A stretch of DNA of 64,000 nucleotides from Citrus sinensis (taxonomy: Eukaryota > Streptophyta > Magnoliopsida > Sapindales > Rutaceae): NCBI RefSeq assembly GCF_022201045.2, contig NC_068560.1:37163001-37227000 (forward strand), given 5' to 3'. Below, piece after piece: positions 38,166 through 49,877 of the stretch (position 1 is its first letter; every line of letters begins with the position of its first letter). The translations under genes and the position numbers were made by a program. The notes below the pieces were generated by a model. It worked only from the letters and a program-made list of their open reading frames with translations. It was not told where the DNA came from and made no database searches.

Positions 38166-38777
38166 TCATGGCCGTCGACAATGAGCTTTGCACATGTATT
38201 GGCAGTCATAGAAGCAAGGTCCCCCACAATGAAGAGGGCAATCCAATCTCATGCCTCTGCATCTTCCTCTATTCATGCACTGAGCGAACTCGCCTATCTT
38301 GTAGTCCTTTGTGTAAACTCTCTTTCTATGCACTTGATTGTTAATGCCTCTTCCTCCGTTTGTATTGCCACTGCATCCCCATTTATAATAGCCACCACCC
38401 CCTCCTCCCCATCCCCAGCCCCTACCTCCACCTCCACCTCCACCTCCACCTCCACCACCTCCGCCGCCCCATCCCCATCCATAACCGCCTCCACCACCTC
38501 CACCTCCACCCCCACCACCTCCGCCGCCACCCCCTCCTCCTCCTCCATTATATCCCTTCTTGCTATTGTTGACAACTGCAGTGTTAGAGGTCTTGTTACC
38601 AACTTCAATGTTGTCATTTCCTTGAGGAAGAGGAATATCTGCCAGCGCTAAAGAAGTGTCACTGCCTTGAGTATGCGTGCCATTTACCATTTCATCAGCA
38701 GGTCTTAGCTCAGCAACTGCCACTGCTAGAAATAAGAGAACCCAGAAACTTCTCCTTGCTGTCTTCGACATGATCAT
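38166..38777 (-). CDS. Secreted glycine-rich protein with cysteine-rich C-terminus
   Basis: An uninterrupted 203-residue frame. It starts MIMSKTARRSFWVLLFLAVA, a clear signal peptide (a second ATG two codons later would serve equally). A mature N-terminal part follows with three N-glycosylation sequons (NGT, NKT, NNS). Residues about 75-135 are almost pure glycine, arranged as long runs separated by YGWGW and RGWGW. The C-terminal ~45 residues are basic and carry nine cysteines (CMNRGRCRGMRLDCPLHCGG then CFYDCQYMCKAHC). Structural glycine-rich proteins of this sort are deposited in cell walls; the cysteine module suggests disulfide or metal-mediated cross-linking (inference). The reverse complement of the glycine codons gives a (CCTCCA)n-like tract, so length may vary between alleles. 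A TATA box sits about 52 bases upstream. No intron is needed. Confidence 0.85.
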   Translation of the reverse strand: MIMSKTARRSFWVLLFLAVAVAELRPADEMVNGTHTQGSDTSLALADIPLPQGNDNIEVGNKTSNTAVVNNSKKGYNGGGGGGGGGGGGGGGGGGGGGYGWGWGGGGGGGGGGGGGGGRGWGWGGGGGGYYKWGCSGNTNGGRGINNQVHRKRVYTKDYKIGEFAQCMNRGRCRGMRLDCPLHCGGPCFYDCQYMCKAHCRRP

Positions 38778-38828
38778 TTGATTTGTCAACAGTCACAACT
38801 TCAAAGTTCGCGAACTGTTGGCTTTCTC

Positions 38829-38837
38829 TTTATATAG
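38829..38837 (-). promoter_or_regulatory. TATA box of the glycine-rich gene
   Basis: CTATATAAA on the minus strand lies about 52 bases before the start codon, implying a short leader of about 20-25 bases. It supports the start at 38777. Confidence 0.6.
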
Positions 38838-40913
38838 AGCGATCACCTTGATGGATTATATGGGGTGCCATTGGTTGGCAGCTACAAGTGGGATCCACTA
38901 CTACTTATTAAGAAACTCAGGACACAATTCTTGCTATGTTATGTTGCTCTCTTCTCAAAAGGTTCGTTAGAATAAGAATGAGATTCCTTAGACAACACAT
39001 TTGTCCCCAGCTTGTATTGCAACGAACAACGAGCATGCTGGGATTCTCAAACCGTGGGGGCACCACCCAACAAGCAACCCACTTACATGGCACGCTTGCA
39101 CCCACTCTCAGTTACTAGTTTTTATTAGTTAAAAAGACAACTTGACGATTGAAATGGAATTATGGGCACTTAATCAACTCCAATTTCCTGTAATACTGAT
39201 AAAAAAGGACCGAAATAAACAGAATACTTTAGTTTGATCGATGCACGATCCTTTTGGGGCTTGAAAGGATAAGCCGTGCATTATTTTATTGAAATCACAT
39301 TCACCTAAATTAAAAATTGAAAGGCATTATATGATGTGATTATGATTCTATGTACCGAAAAAGACAGATGAGCCAACAATAGACAATGGTCCAGTTTCTA
39401 GCTACCATTGGCATTTGGCATTTTGCGTCTCGTTACCAATTGGCCATAGCCGTTAAGCCAGCAAGTTCTGCACATTGCTTGACCTGGACGTTTGAGATTG
39501 AGTTCAGTGTGTATTCCAGACAATATTACGAGCAGAGAGAGCTGGTGGGGTGTCACCTATTAATGCATTCCTTATACGGTACAGAAAAGTCTGTTGGCGC
39601 CATCATAGTTACAACTTTACAGTAAAATGAAAAAAATTTAGTGAACTTGTGGTGCCAAAGGATTCATGCTCAAGTTTTGAGCAAGTACCTCATACACGTT
39701 AAATTCTTTCCTTTCCCCACTCATGTCCTCTCTAGGATTAACTGATCAATATATAAATAAAAGGAAGTTGGGACCCCGAAATTAATTAATTAATGATCGA
39801 GCAGATGATGAGATTATTTTATTTAATTAATTATTTTATTTCCTTTCTCATCTTTTGAAGCTAGTACCAAACTACTAATTGATTAAATTATTAGTGAACT
39901 GGGTTGTGAGCAGCTCTCTCCCTCTGAAAGCAAACGTACGGCCCCACTTAGTATCGCTGCAATATTATGCCAGCATGTGACTTACAAGACATGGATGTAA
40001 TTAGATGAGATTGATGGTGTCTGAATATAAATTATTTGGCGACTAGAGCCGATCTTCTGCTGAGCGCATAATGCCCATTTATCATACTTGATTGAAAACA
40101 ACCAATAAATAAAATAAGCTGATGTGAAATCGAAATCTCAATGTGCTGGTGAAATTAGGTTACCGAATTTTTATGCTCACGGGTGTTTAGATCGTGTGGT
40201 TCTAAAAACTGGGTAATAGCTCTCCAAATCAAGCTGTTCCAAAATTTCATTTGTCATCCAAAGGTAGGAAGAGTGGCTTTATGTAAGTTCAGTAACATCC
40301 ATCCGCAAATCCAGTTGAAATCAATCATCTGCATGAGACCTTTTGCAAATGAGAGGGAATTCAGCACTTACTATTAACCGGTTGAATTCCAGCCAATCCA
40401 TCAGAAAGTAAACAGGACATGCGAAACGATTAAGTCATGTACAGTAGAAGCAAAAAATATAGTTAAAATATGCTAGCTATTTGAGCTTACACATGCATAG
40501 TGGAGATAACAATAAAGATAGTCCTGAATGGGAGAAAACTATATTATAGTTTGTCATTTACCCGGCATTCAAGCTACCTTGAATTGTGAGTTTTGATTAT
40601 ATAAGGTTTTCTTAACCGCACACTTAACCTAATCACTGAAGAATGCATAAAAAGCTAAATTGCTTCTTGCCAAAGCATGGATAAACACAACATGCTTATT
40701 GGTCTATAATATGATGGCAAAAGATTCACTTGCAGACGAGTCATACTTCGATTACCTCCAAGTCACCTACCTTGCACGGAAAGCAACTCCTAGCATCCAG
40801 TCATTAGTAGAATAAGCATTGACAAATCTCCCAGCTACCATCTACGAAACAATAGCAAGTCTTAGTCTATACCTCTTAAAGGACAAAAGTCGTGGGGACA
40901 AATATACTAGGAA
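38838..40913. other. Spacer between glycine-rich gene and TMCO4-like pseudogene
   Basis: About 2 kb with no recognised gene. It includes the promoter region of the minus-strand glycine-rich gene. If the C-terminal exons of the TMCO4-like gene were once here, I could not find them. Confidence 0.5.
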
Positions 40914-43900
40914 TTAATCAAAGGCAAACGCCTTCCTTGCATCCTCCCATTTTTCATCTTTAATTGAAATTGGTCGTCCAAGAAGAACAACCATTTCAAC
41001 AAATCCAGCTGCAGAAATAAAAAAGCAGTAATTGCAACAAACAATCAACCCAGCCAAGTGAAATATATAAACAAATGGCAATCATACCATTGTCTCCTGT
41101 TTCGGCCAGACATTTGAGACATTTAAAAATTACTGGGGCCCCCAGCGGGAAGCCTACTAGAGTAACAGGTCTGCGCATGAGTGGAGGAGCTAAGGTATAA
41201 CATACGAGGGAATAGTAATTACACAAAAATAAAATAAAATAAAATGACTGACTGCGGGATCATTTGCACCTATTTCCTTGTAATCCCTTCGTCAAAACTT
41301 CAGCAAGCAGTTCACTAGCTTTGTCAGATCTGAAATTGAAGAGAGAGGGAGATTGTAACACAAGCATTTCTTGCAACAGATAATTTAGAATTTAAACATT
41401 GAACCATGATAAATGGTCTTCAAGAGAAAAACCTAAATCACCTTTGATATTTGTAGAAACAAAATTTTAGTGCATACTGTGATTTATAAACTAAAAGCAC
41501 GTAGCTAACCTGGCATGCTTAACATTAAATTTGAAAGCAATCTATATTTTAGAAACCTAACAAGGAGATAATAGTGTGATTGGAATGAAGATCTCATTCC
41601 GATATCTTTTAACCTTCTGTTGAGTTCATCAGGTAAGTATAAAGAAAATCACGAAAATGCTATTTAAACTATCTTCTTAACTTAGAAGGTTTTCTACACC
41701 AATGAAATAAAAATGTACTAACCTGACAACTGCAACTGCCCGTTTGCTGTCTATGAGATCAGATGCTGTAACCAATGTTGCTGGCAGAGCAAATGCCGAT
41801 ACAAGTGTGCTTAATACAGTCACCATGGCACCTTTGCTTATCAACTTCACCAATTTCTGCAGCAAGCAAGATTGTCAAAAATGCTCAACTGTGGTAATGG
41901 TGACCACAAGCACAAGATTCATCAAAGTACTTGAAGTCAGCCAGTCTTCTATTGCTGTGCTCAGAGCAATCAATTTGTCAGACTCCCACCACAGGGCATA
42001 CCTAAATATTTATTAAATTAATATCAGTTACTTTAATATAAACAAATGAGATGCAGCTTGTAGCAAATGAAGAATTATTGATACCAGATTAATAGTAGAT
42101 TGAAAAGGCCCACCACAAATGTAATATCAATTAATTATAGAGATAAAGGAAGTTCAAACTATATTCCATGCCAGAAATGACTGATGCATGTCTTGTGCTA
42201 TAAGCATGTGTCCCCCTTTTTATTTCTGTGGCAGGGTTGGGTACGACAGAAATGAAATCATGTATTTCTAACCTCTCCAAGTAATCCTTATAACCCTCCC
42301 AAGGCTGGACAAAATGTTCTTGCTCAAAGACAAGTCCAGAGATCATAATACCGACTGCTAAATGCTGGAGAGAAGATTAGACATGATCAATAAGAAGATC
42401 ATGAGATATTGTGAAGTGAGGCTACAATCAAAAGAGATCCTGGGAGTATAAAACTCACTCCTTGTTTGTGATTCTGTACAATATCTTGGAACTCAAATTC
42501 GTCGATACTCTTAATTCTTCTAGCCATTTTGCTGCCTGTAAGGCTAGCTCCAGAGACGCAAAAAGAGCAAGTAAATAGCATCCACCTTATTCTATTTTCC
42601 CTTCCAATTTTAAATTAAAAAAAAAAAATACAAGCATTGACAATATAACTAATCTGACATCAAGTAAATGAGCATCCTCCTTTCTTATCTCTCCACCAGG
42701 GGTATCATCTGACATTTTCGTCACCATAAATCATCATATCTTCTTAAGCTAGTTCTAATCTGACATCCTCAGTTCATAGATTGATTCCTTGAAGTGCCGT
42801 GACCCCTAGAAGAATGTATGAAAAATGCCACAAGATTCAAAATCAACAGATCACAGCCTTTTTCAAATGTACAAGATATCCATAAAATCAAACCTTCCAG
42901 TTTCAGCTATCCAGCTCCAATTTTTGACAGAGCACTCTGATATCCTTGTATTATTTAGTCTCAGAGTCCTTAGGACAACAGATATGAAAGTGCTATTCAG
43001 GGTGAATCGTATAGAAGTTATAGAAAGCATCTCCGCACATAAATTGAGTATAATTAAAAATGCTAGAAACAAAATTTAGATTGCCTACTGCAATACAGGG
43101 CTGCACTTAGGCAATTCAGCAAAGTGTTCAGGAAATCCCAACAACTTTGAAGATGAAGTCAGCAGTGTCACTTCTACAATACCTCCAAAGCAAGCAGCAA
43201 CAGCAACTGAAACAGCAGCTGATCCCATTGCACTCGCGGCTGCAGCAAATCCACTCGCTCCAATTGCAGGGACAAGACTTCCCAAACCTAGGAGCTATAG
43301 CACCCAATCCCTGTGCAATTGCTGGGGCAGCTAATCATGTTAAGAGTCAAAAATAACTTCAACAAAAGCATATTATCACAAATTTCTATTGATAAAATAT
43401 CTGGCCAACCATACAGAAGTATTACCGCCAGTAACTGCCATCACAGTTACTCCAGTTAGAGAAGCTGCACCAATGATACCTCCAAGCTTCCACATGGTCC
43501 AACTGCTTTCTGAATTTATTATTTCACCTTCCTTTTCAACTTGCTCTTTGCCCTGTAGCCACTATGGAGCAAGCAGCTATTGTCTCTAGAGCTTCCAACA
43601 AAACAAAATATTCTTGAAGAAGATGTAAGGTATAACTTCAGAAGACAAATGGCAATTGCGAGAGGTCCTCATACAAGTGCGGTAAACAAAATTATTTGAA
43701 AGCATCAGTGCTTTTGCGTGCATTTGTAAAGCAAATGCCACCAAGCAGCTATACGAAATAAATATGACTAATAATTTCAGCAGAAAAACCATTTTTATCC
43801 ATTTGATATTGAGCCATGTTAACAGCACTAGTAAAGCCACACGATGCCTAGCATCATAGCCCTTTTTTAGAGAACAATTCTTATCAGCATCAGTATTCTC

Positions 43901-45459
43901 AGCTAAACAAGCTGAAAGAAGCTCGTAAAGGACTGTTACTTTCTTATGGCACATCAGCAGTGTATCCCAAGCAGAGACTGATTTTGTCTTGACATAACAA
44001 TATTTCTCATGGCATTCAATTTCATACTCATTATTTCCACAACCATCCACCGAAGAGATAGCAGAGCTTTCCATATTAAGCAGCAGCATAGCATCAACAG
44101 ATTTGGTGTTCATTCTTTCTGATGAAGTTCCATCACTTCCCTCTGAGAGTAATGTCGAGAACTGTGATAAAATAAATGAGTAATGATACAGCCACAAACT
44201 CTTGTACAAACTGACGTGGCATCAATTCATTGGTTGAATGAAAATATAAATTAATAAAAACAAATCATGTGGGCCAAGTGATATTTAATTCAACCAATCT
44301 TATCATGACACATCAGTTTGTACAAAATAAGTTTGTACAAGAGTTTGTGGCTGTATCATTACTCAAAATAAATATCATACTCAACTGCAGAATGGTGCAG
44401 ACAAAGCATTTCAGAACCACATCAAATATGATCAACAAAAGATCATTTTATAGACCATCTTAGGAGTAAATCAATAGGTAGAGAAACACCTTTCCTGCTC
44501 TACTACAATATCCCCTCTAACTTTAATATTAACATTAGGCCTCAAATACTAGACTATTTGTTTAGGATAATAGTATCTCACTCTCACACACACTCACACA
44601 AATAGATAGTTTTACTTAAAAATATTCAAAAGTCCAATCATTCTACATCAAAGCAACACTCAGTAATAAAAAAGAATAAGTCATTATATCCCAACTGAAC
44701 TCTATTCAACTGAAAGTCAGAAGCAACTGTAAGCAGACCTAGTTCACTAACTGTAATGAAAGTAAGTCCCAAACTTTAGTAGTTGCTAAAGTTAATAATC
44801 ACCAAATAAAAGCTCAAAAACAATAAGTTCCTCTTTCTTTGCTAATCCAAGTAATTCTAAAGGTTTATGCATACCGCTTTAACATGGTGACTGACTTGTG
44901 AAGAAACTCCAGCAGTTTCCATAAGCTCATGCCTTGTTTGATCATCCAATCCTAAAAAACAGCTCAAAAGTCCAAAGCAATTAACAATAGCAATTTGTCT
45001 ATTACAAAAGCCGAATTCATATATACATAAGCAATACATTCTACATTCCAGCTACATCAAATTTACAAAATAAGCCCACCACTGCTTGTACTCCAATTCC
45101 AATCCCTAATTTCTAAAGACCGTAAAGAAACCCTAATTTGCTCAATAAACCAGTCTCAAAACAGATCATATTCCAACAATCAATAAATTAAGTAAATATG
45201 TTAATCCCGATGCAAATGAATTATGAAAGTATGGAAAGAAGAGTACTTTTGCACATGTTACCAAAAAATAGGCGAAAGTAAACTAGCCGAGGATGGTCTG
45301 AAGCCGAAAGCTCTCGTTAGCGCTCATGCCTTGCTCATTTATTAGAGGTACCAGAGAATATGAATGCCGCGTTCGGTCAAGTTGTGACTGGTGAAGTGCC
45401 AGAGCGAACAGCGCCGCCGCTGCGTACTTCTGTCTTGGGGTCAATGTTGATGTCTCCAT
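40914..45459 (-). pseudogene. Decayed TMCO4/DUF726 alpha/beta-hydrolase-like gene
   Basis: Exons in family order on the minus strand: METSTLTPRQKYAAAALFAL (45459-45288), LDDQTRHELMETAGVSS (44951-44875), a middle exon with VLYELLSACL and KKGYDARHRVALL (44161-43790), a transmembrane exon (about 43595-43426), ASGFAAAASAMGSAAVS (about 43340-43140), GSKMARRIKSIDEFEFQ (about 42555-42450), SGLVFEQEHFVQPWEGYKD (about 42370-42270), WESDKLIALSTAIEDWLTS (about 42000-41930), GAMVTVLSTLVSAFALP (about 41858-41722), SDKASELLAEVLTKGLQGN (about 41330-41270), RPVTLVGFPLGAPVIFKC (about 41175-41090) and VEMVVLLGRPISIKDEKWE (41008-40914). Damage: one-base frame changes near 43550 and 43284, an acceptor before EALETI reading TG instead of AG, the GxSxG nucleophile serine replaced by proline (41146-41148), and a stop after KAFAFD that removes the family's last ~80 residues. 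Intact members are membrane-associated hydrolase-like proteins of the secretory pathway. Recent decay is inferred. Confidence 0.82.
44178..44364. mobile_element. Mutator-type MITE in an intron of the TMCO4-like gene
   Basis: The inverted ends run GAGTAATGATACAGCCACAA on the left and its exact complement on the right, continuing through CTCTTGTACAAACTGA with a short duplication on the right arm. The perfect 9-bp direct repeat AAAATAAAT flanks it (44169-44177 and 44365-44373), and the ends begin with G, as in Mutator-like elements. It lies 14 bases upstream of the intron acceptor of the exon ending at 44161, so the polypyrimidine and branch region of that intron is now partly the target duplication and the element. 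Confidence 0.85.
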
Positions 45460-46376
45460 GACTCCGAGATCGATGAGCTACGGCATCTGATTCTGCTATA
45501 AGCTGCAAGTGAAACTGAAGGAGATTAGGTTGTTGTGCGTGTTCACGAGCCAAAATTGGAATATGCTGATTTTTGGAGTTTCGGCTCTTCCGCGTGACGT
45601 TGATGCTTACCGTCGTTTAATTATTAGCAACACTCGATGATAGAGAGAATAGATTAGACTCCTTCAAAACGACTAAATTAACCGCCATCGCCTTTTTCTT
45701 CTTCAAAAACATTAACGGTCACTGGCGGGTAGAAAAAACTGGCACTTTCTCCACGATACACGCGGGAAACTTAACAGCGTAGTAATGTCATATGAGTGGC
45801 GACAACAAGTGGATCCATCTACTCTTTGCCGTTATTGGTTTTGGGTTTTTGTTTTTTTTTCCCCTTTCGATCCAAAATTTGTTTGTCTAGTAAATTTTTA
45901 CATGAAAATACAACATTTCATTGGAGCGTTTGTATGATATTTTTGAGGGGAAAAAATATAAGATTAAAACACCCGGCTTTCTTTTTAATAAAGAACTACA
46001 TCTAGGTTCCAACAGAACAGTTAACAAATACAAGAATACCTTCAACCCTTCCCTTCGATACTTTCTTAGATAACACCCATCACCTCATTGACAAGTCAAG
46101 TATAAACTCTACAAAAAAAAAAAAAACGAAGATTTCACGGTCAAGCCTCAGCTACCATGGGAAAAACCAATGTACCTACGCGACCTGAAACCACATCCAT
46201 AGCAACAGAGCACCGTGACAAAAATTCAGTTACACACAGCTTAAACTATCCCAAAGAAATAATTTTTTAGGCAATAAAATTGGTCGAGGCTCTATTATAG
46301 TTGCTGAAGAGTTAATCGTTAAGACTACAAGCAGCAAACCAAATACAAAAACTTATGAGCTCCAAAGCATGCCAAC

Positions 46377-48100
46377 TCAGTACCGCCGGTATCCACGGTC
46401 AGCTATTCTCCCCGATGGACACTCATATGCCATATGACCCCTCCCTCCACAATTGCGGCAAATGATCAAGGGTCCCACACAATCCCTGCTCATGTGGCCC
46501 ATCTGGTTGCAGCTCCTACAGATCACATCACGATATCCAACATATCTTCCACCACCACCACCACCGCCACCATCACCACCGCCACCACCGCCTCTCTCAC
46601 CAAGAGAATCACCCTTTGGGCACTGTCGAGCCACATGCCCAGCTATATTGCACAAATTGCAGACAGGCTCATTCTGACAATCGCGTGCTATGTGGCCTGT
46701 TTTCCGGCAATTCTTGCATGCTTTGTCATTGGTACAGTCTGCTGCAATGTGCCCCGGCTTGTAGCAATTGTTGCAGAGTCTCAAGTCCCCCCCTGACTGC
46801 ACATGAGTCGAGCAGTCTCTAGCACGATGTCCAGTTTTGCCACAAGAGTGGCAGATGCCCTCGTTGTGACAGTTGCTTGCCATATGTCCAGGTTCTCGAC
46901 AATTCCAGCATCGTGCCTGCGTGGTGCATTCTGATGCGATGTGCCTGAAAAGAAAATATTAGATGGGCAGCTCAATTGTTGGCAATTGCAGTAGTTCTAT
47001 GATGGTAATGCAAGAAGGTTCCATTACCCAGGAAGACCACAGTTGTTACAAACAGCAACATTAGGGCACTCTCTTGCAAAATGACCAGGCCGCTTGCAGT
47101 TGTTGCACAGATTGCCTTGGCTAGAGACATATTAAACAATGAAAGAAGCAGCAATTAAAAAAAATCTAGAAGACTTGCAATTTCAATCAACTAATGGATA
47201 ATTATCTAGAGACACAATGTTTACTTAAGCAAAAAAAATAAATCTCACAGAACTCTCACAGATATATCTTCAGAGAATAACCAACTAAACCATTCTTTTA
47301 CATCCTAATACTAAGAAGGATTCACTTTCCCGAATTAAAAGAAGAAGAAGAAGAAGAAGAAGAATTCAGCATCTGATCAAGGCATCAAGCTAAAGAAGAA
47401 AGAATGTTGATGCTCAGAGGCAAAAAAGCAAAGGTTGCAGTCCAACAAGGCATCTAACTCAAAAAGAAAGCTCCAATCAGGGATTTGGAGTCTAAATCCC
47501 TTTCTCAAAGCTGACTAAATTAACTCAGTCTAAATCCTCATCAGTTTCTTCTTCACTTGGTCTGTCTTCATACAAACAATAGAAGAACCCAGCCTCATGC
47601 AAAGGCAGTGAGCCACAACAACTAAACTCATTCGTGCCCCACAGGAATCATGCTCCCCTGTGTGACTGAGTACACCCTCCACCCTCTCCAAAGAGCAGAA
47701 GTTCAGAGTAGTTCAGGAATATTACAGTATGAAGTGTAAAAAGTAGAAAAGGGAACCACTGGACAAAGACAGATACAGAAAAATTGCCTTGGAAGCCAGA
47801 ACATGAACTACAAACAGAAGATCCCAAATGACACATTTTTCAAAGATGCTCATTGATTGTTTATCTTTAATTCTTATTAAAAAAAAAGGCTATTCCTTTC
47901 CTCTTTAAGCACCAATATTCTGAAAAACATATAAAAATAAAAGGCCATTAGAAAACCAAGAACCTGAAACTGCGACGTGTTTCTCTCCTTAAAGGAGGGT
48001 CGCAATAGGAAGAGTGTCGAGATCGGAACCTGCGATCTCGTGGACTCCTACTTCGACTCCGACTCCGGCTCCTGCTAATGCTCCTGCTGCGTGAACTCAT
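46377..48100 (-). CDS. RS-rich protein with nine CCHC zinc knuckles (CNBP/GIS2-like)
   Basis: Three coding exons on the minus strand, 48100-47964, 47120-47028 and 46944-46377, joined by GT-AG introns in matching phases, encode 265 residues. The N-terminal ~45 residues are arginine-serine rich ([20 protein letters not shown]). Nine C-x2-C-x4-H-x4-C knuckles follow, for example [28 protein letters not shown] and [15 protein letters not shown] glycine-rich linker (about 195-215) separates the first seven from the last two. Proteins with arrays of such knuckles (animal CNBP, yeast Gis2) bind single-stranded RNA or DNA and act in translation and splicing-related RNA handling. The RS segment suggests nuclear localisation or spliceosome contact (inference). 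No damage is seen. A 1.7-kb intron probably splits the 5' UTR. Confidence 0.92.
47341..47364. repeat. (GAA)8 microsatellite in zinc-knuckle gene intron
   Basis: Eight perfect GAA units lie in the intron between the RS-rich exon and the first knuckle exon. Confidence 0.9.
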
Positions 48101-49850
48101 GTTTAAATCTCCTATTAATCACGTAAAACACCACAGATCCACAAATACACCACCCCCACAACACAGCTTTCCTGTCAACATTAATCACACACCCAAAGAT
48201 TATCTCCATTGGACCACTTCTTACTCTTACCTTCAAATGCATGCACCAAATTCCAACAGTAAAATAAAATCCTTTTCTGATACCACCTTTCAAATTACAA
48301 TCACCAAGTCCCAAAGCATACCATGTATATCTACAAGGACACATTTCCTCAAGTCAAACATATCCGCATTGGCTTATTGGAAAATCATTTACCAGTTGCA
48401 CTCAGCCAGTATTAGTGTTTAAATTGAAGCACTATAACTAAAACTTAAGGGACAACAACCCTACCATTTAACAATTTATCCAGAGATGTGAGACGGACCT
48501 CCCCACTTCTCACAGGCTTTTTCTTGGTTTCGTATTGAGAAATATTTGACTAGATTTTATCAGCGAATATACTCATACATTAAGTTACTCATAAATTTTT
48601 TGTGAACCACATAAATTGATTCTTCCTAAAATGCTTTCTTTTATAAAATCCAGAAAGTTCAGAACGGTTCCTTCAAGCCACAAATAACTTCCTCACAGAG
48701 AGCAGAAATGCTTGCAAACTCGTTGAAAATTACTATAAGGACCCAAAAGGACTGACACACCCCTTTCTCCCAAGACAGGTGCATGCAGTATCGAGGGAGG
48801 GAGACACTATTATAGCAAAAAGCAGGCACATAAAATTACACTAGATATATTAACTCAGCCAAATTCAAGTATAAACAGGATATGTGACATTAATCATGTT
48901 GACAGCTCGAAGACAAAAGAAGTTCAGCAAAGCTTAGAATGAAGTAAATTTTTCGCTGATATATTTCCTATAATGCATTTATGCTAAACTAAAAACTATA
49001 ATGCAATCACATCAAAACATTATATTACAATGTGCTGCAGGAGACACGAAGTGATCGTTACACCAAAATTGTATGGTCTGTAAGTTGCTCTGTAACAAAA
49101 GACCTTATGAATGGTAACTTAGTACCCTGATGTGGTAATTTATATCTACAAGGTAGGAATATAATAAATGCATGTATCATTGAATTACGCCACCAGCTAG
49201 TAATGGTTAGAGCATTATTCCGAGTAATGCATACATTGAAAAGCCATGAGAAGTTATGAAGCAAGGATCAATGATCAATACTACACGAACAAACCACAGA
49301 AACACATTGATAACGCATTCCAAAAATGGCCGCCATAGCTGGAACACTTTTGACGCAAAAGATGGAGAACAAGTTGACGACACAGCCAGGTAAAATAAAT
49401 AATCTCAAGATTTATAAATTGGGAGTGTCTCACAGTAAGTTTTACGAACATAAAAGCTGACCCCATCACTCGTTTAATTTTGTTTAGATAATGCCAATTA
49501 CCTCATGAAACTCAGAACATTCTTCAACATGTATGCACTGAGTTCAACAATTTTCTTCCAATTTAAAAGAAAAACAAATAAAAAACTGGAAACAAAGGCC
49601 GTCTACAGATCTGCATCACTTCTGTCCCCAAAAGTATCTACTTCTTAGAATCTTCAACTAAAATAGGAACAAAACCCTAATAGATCGTGTTAATACAAGA
49701 GTAAACAATTGATCGCGAAGTAACCAGACATTAAAAGAGAAAAATGATAAGAAGTAAATCAGAAACGCAATTACTGTGATATAAAAGGCTCCAAAGACAC
49801 AGATTTTACAAACCTTTGCTAGAGAAGAACTTGCGCGGATGCTATATTTT
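48101..49850 (-). other. 5' UTR and 5' UTR intron of the zinc-knuckle gene
   Basis: On the minus strand, GGAGATTTAAAC directly precedes the start codon and is preceded by a TAATAG acceptor (exon from 48111). A donor AAG|GTTTGT lies at 49813-49814, after a purine-poor leader from about 49845. A TATAAAA at 49871-49877 would place transcription start near 49842. The implied leader intron is 48112-49813. This is inferred from splice signals only. No other gene is visible in the interval. Confidence 0.5.
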
Positions 49851-49870
49851 GCAGTGAAAAGTAGAAGTTA

Positions 49871-49877
49871 TTTTATA
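49871..49877 (-). promoter_or_regulatory. Possible TATA box of the zinc-knuckle gene
   Basis: TATAAAA on the minus strand is about 30 bases upstream of the inferred leader exon. In such AT-rich DNA a chance match is possible. Confidence 0.35.

Noticed and set aside
38121..38651. Serine/threonine/proline-rich frame on the plus strand
   Set aside because: It is the antisense reading of the glycine codons of the glycine-rich protein.
43586..44209. A 207-codon minus-strand frame as a stand-alone gene
   Set aside because: Only the part from 44161 to 43790 matches a protein family (a middle exon of the TMCO4-like gene); the rest is intron read-through.
46434..46796. 120-codon plus-strand frame
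   Set aside because: Antisense shadow of the zinc-knuckle exon.
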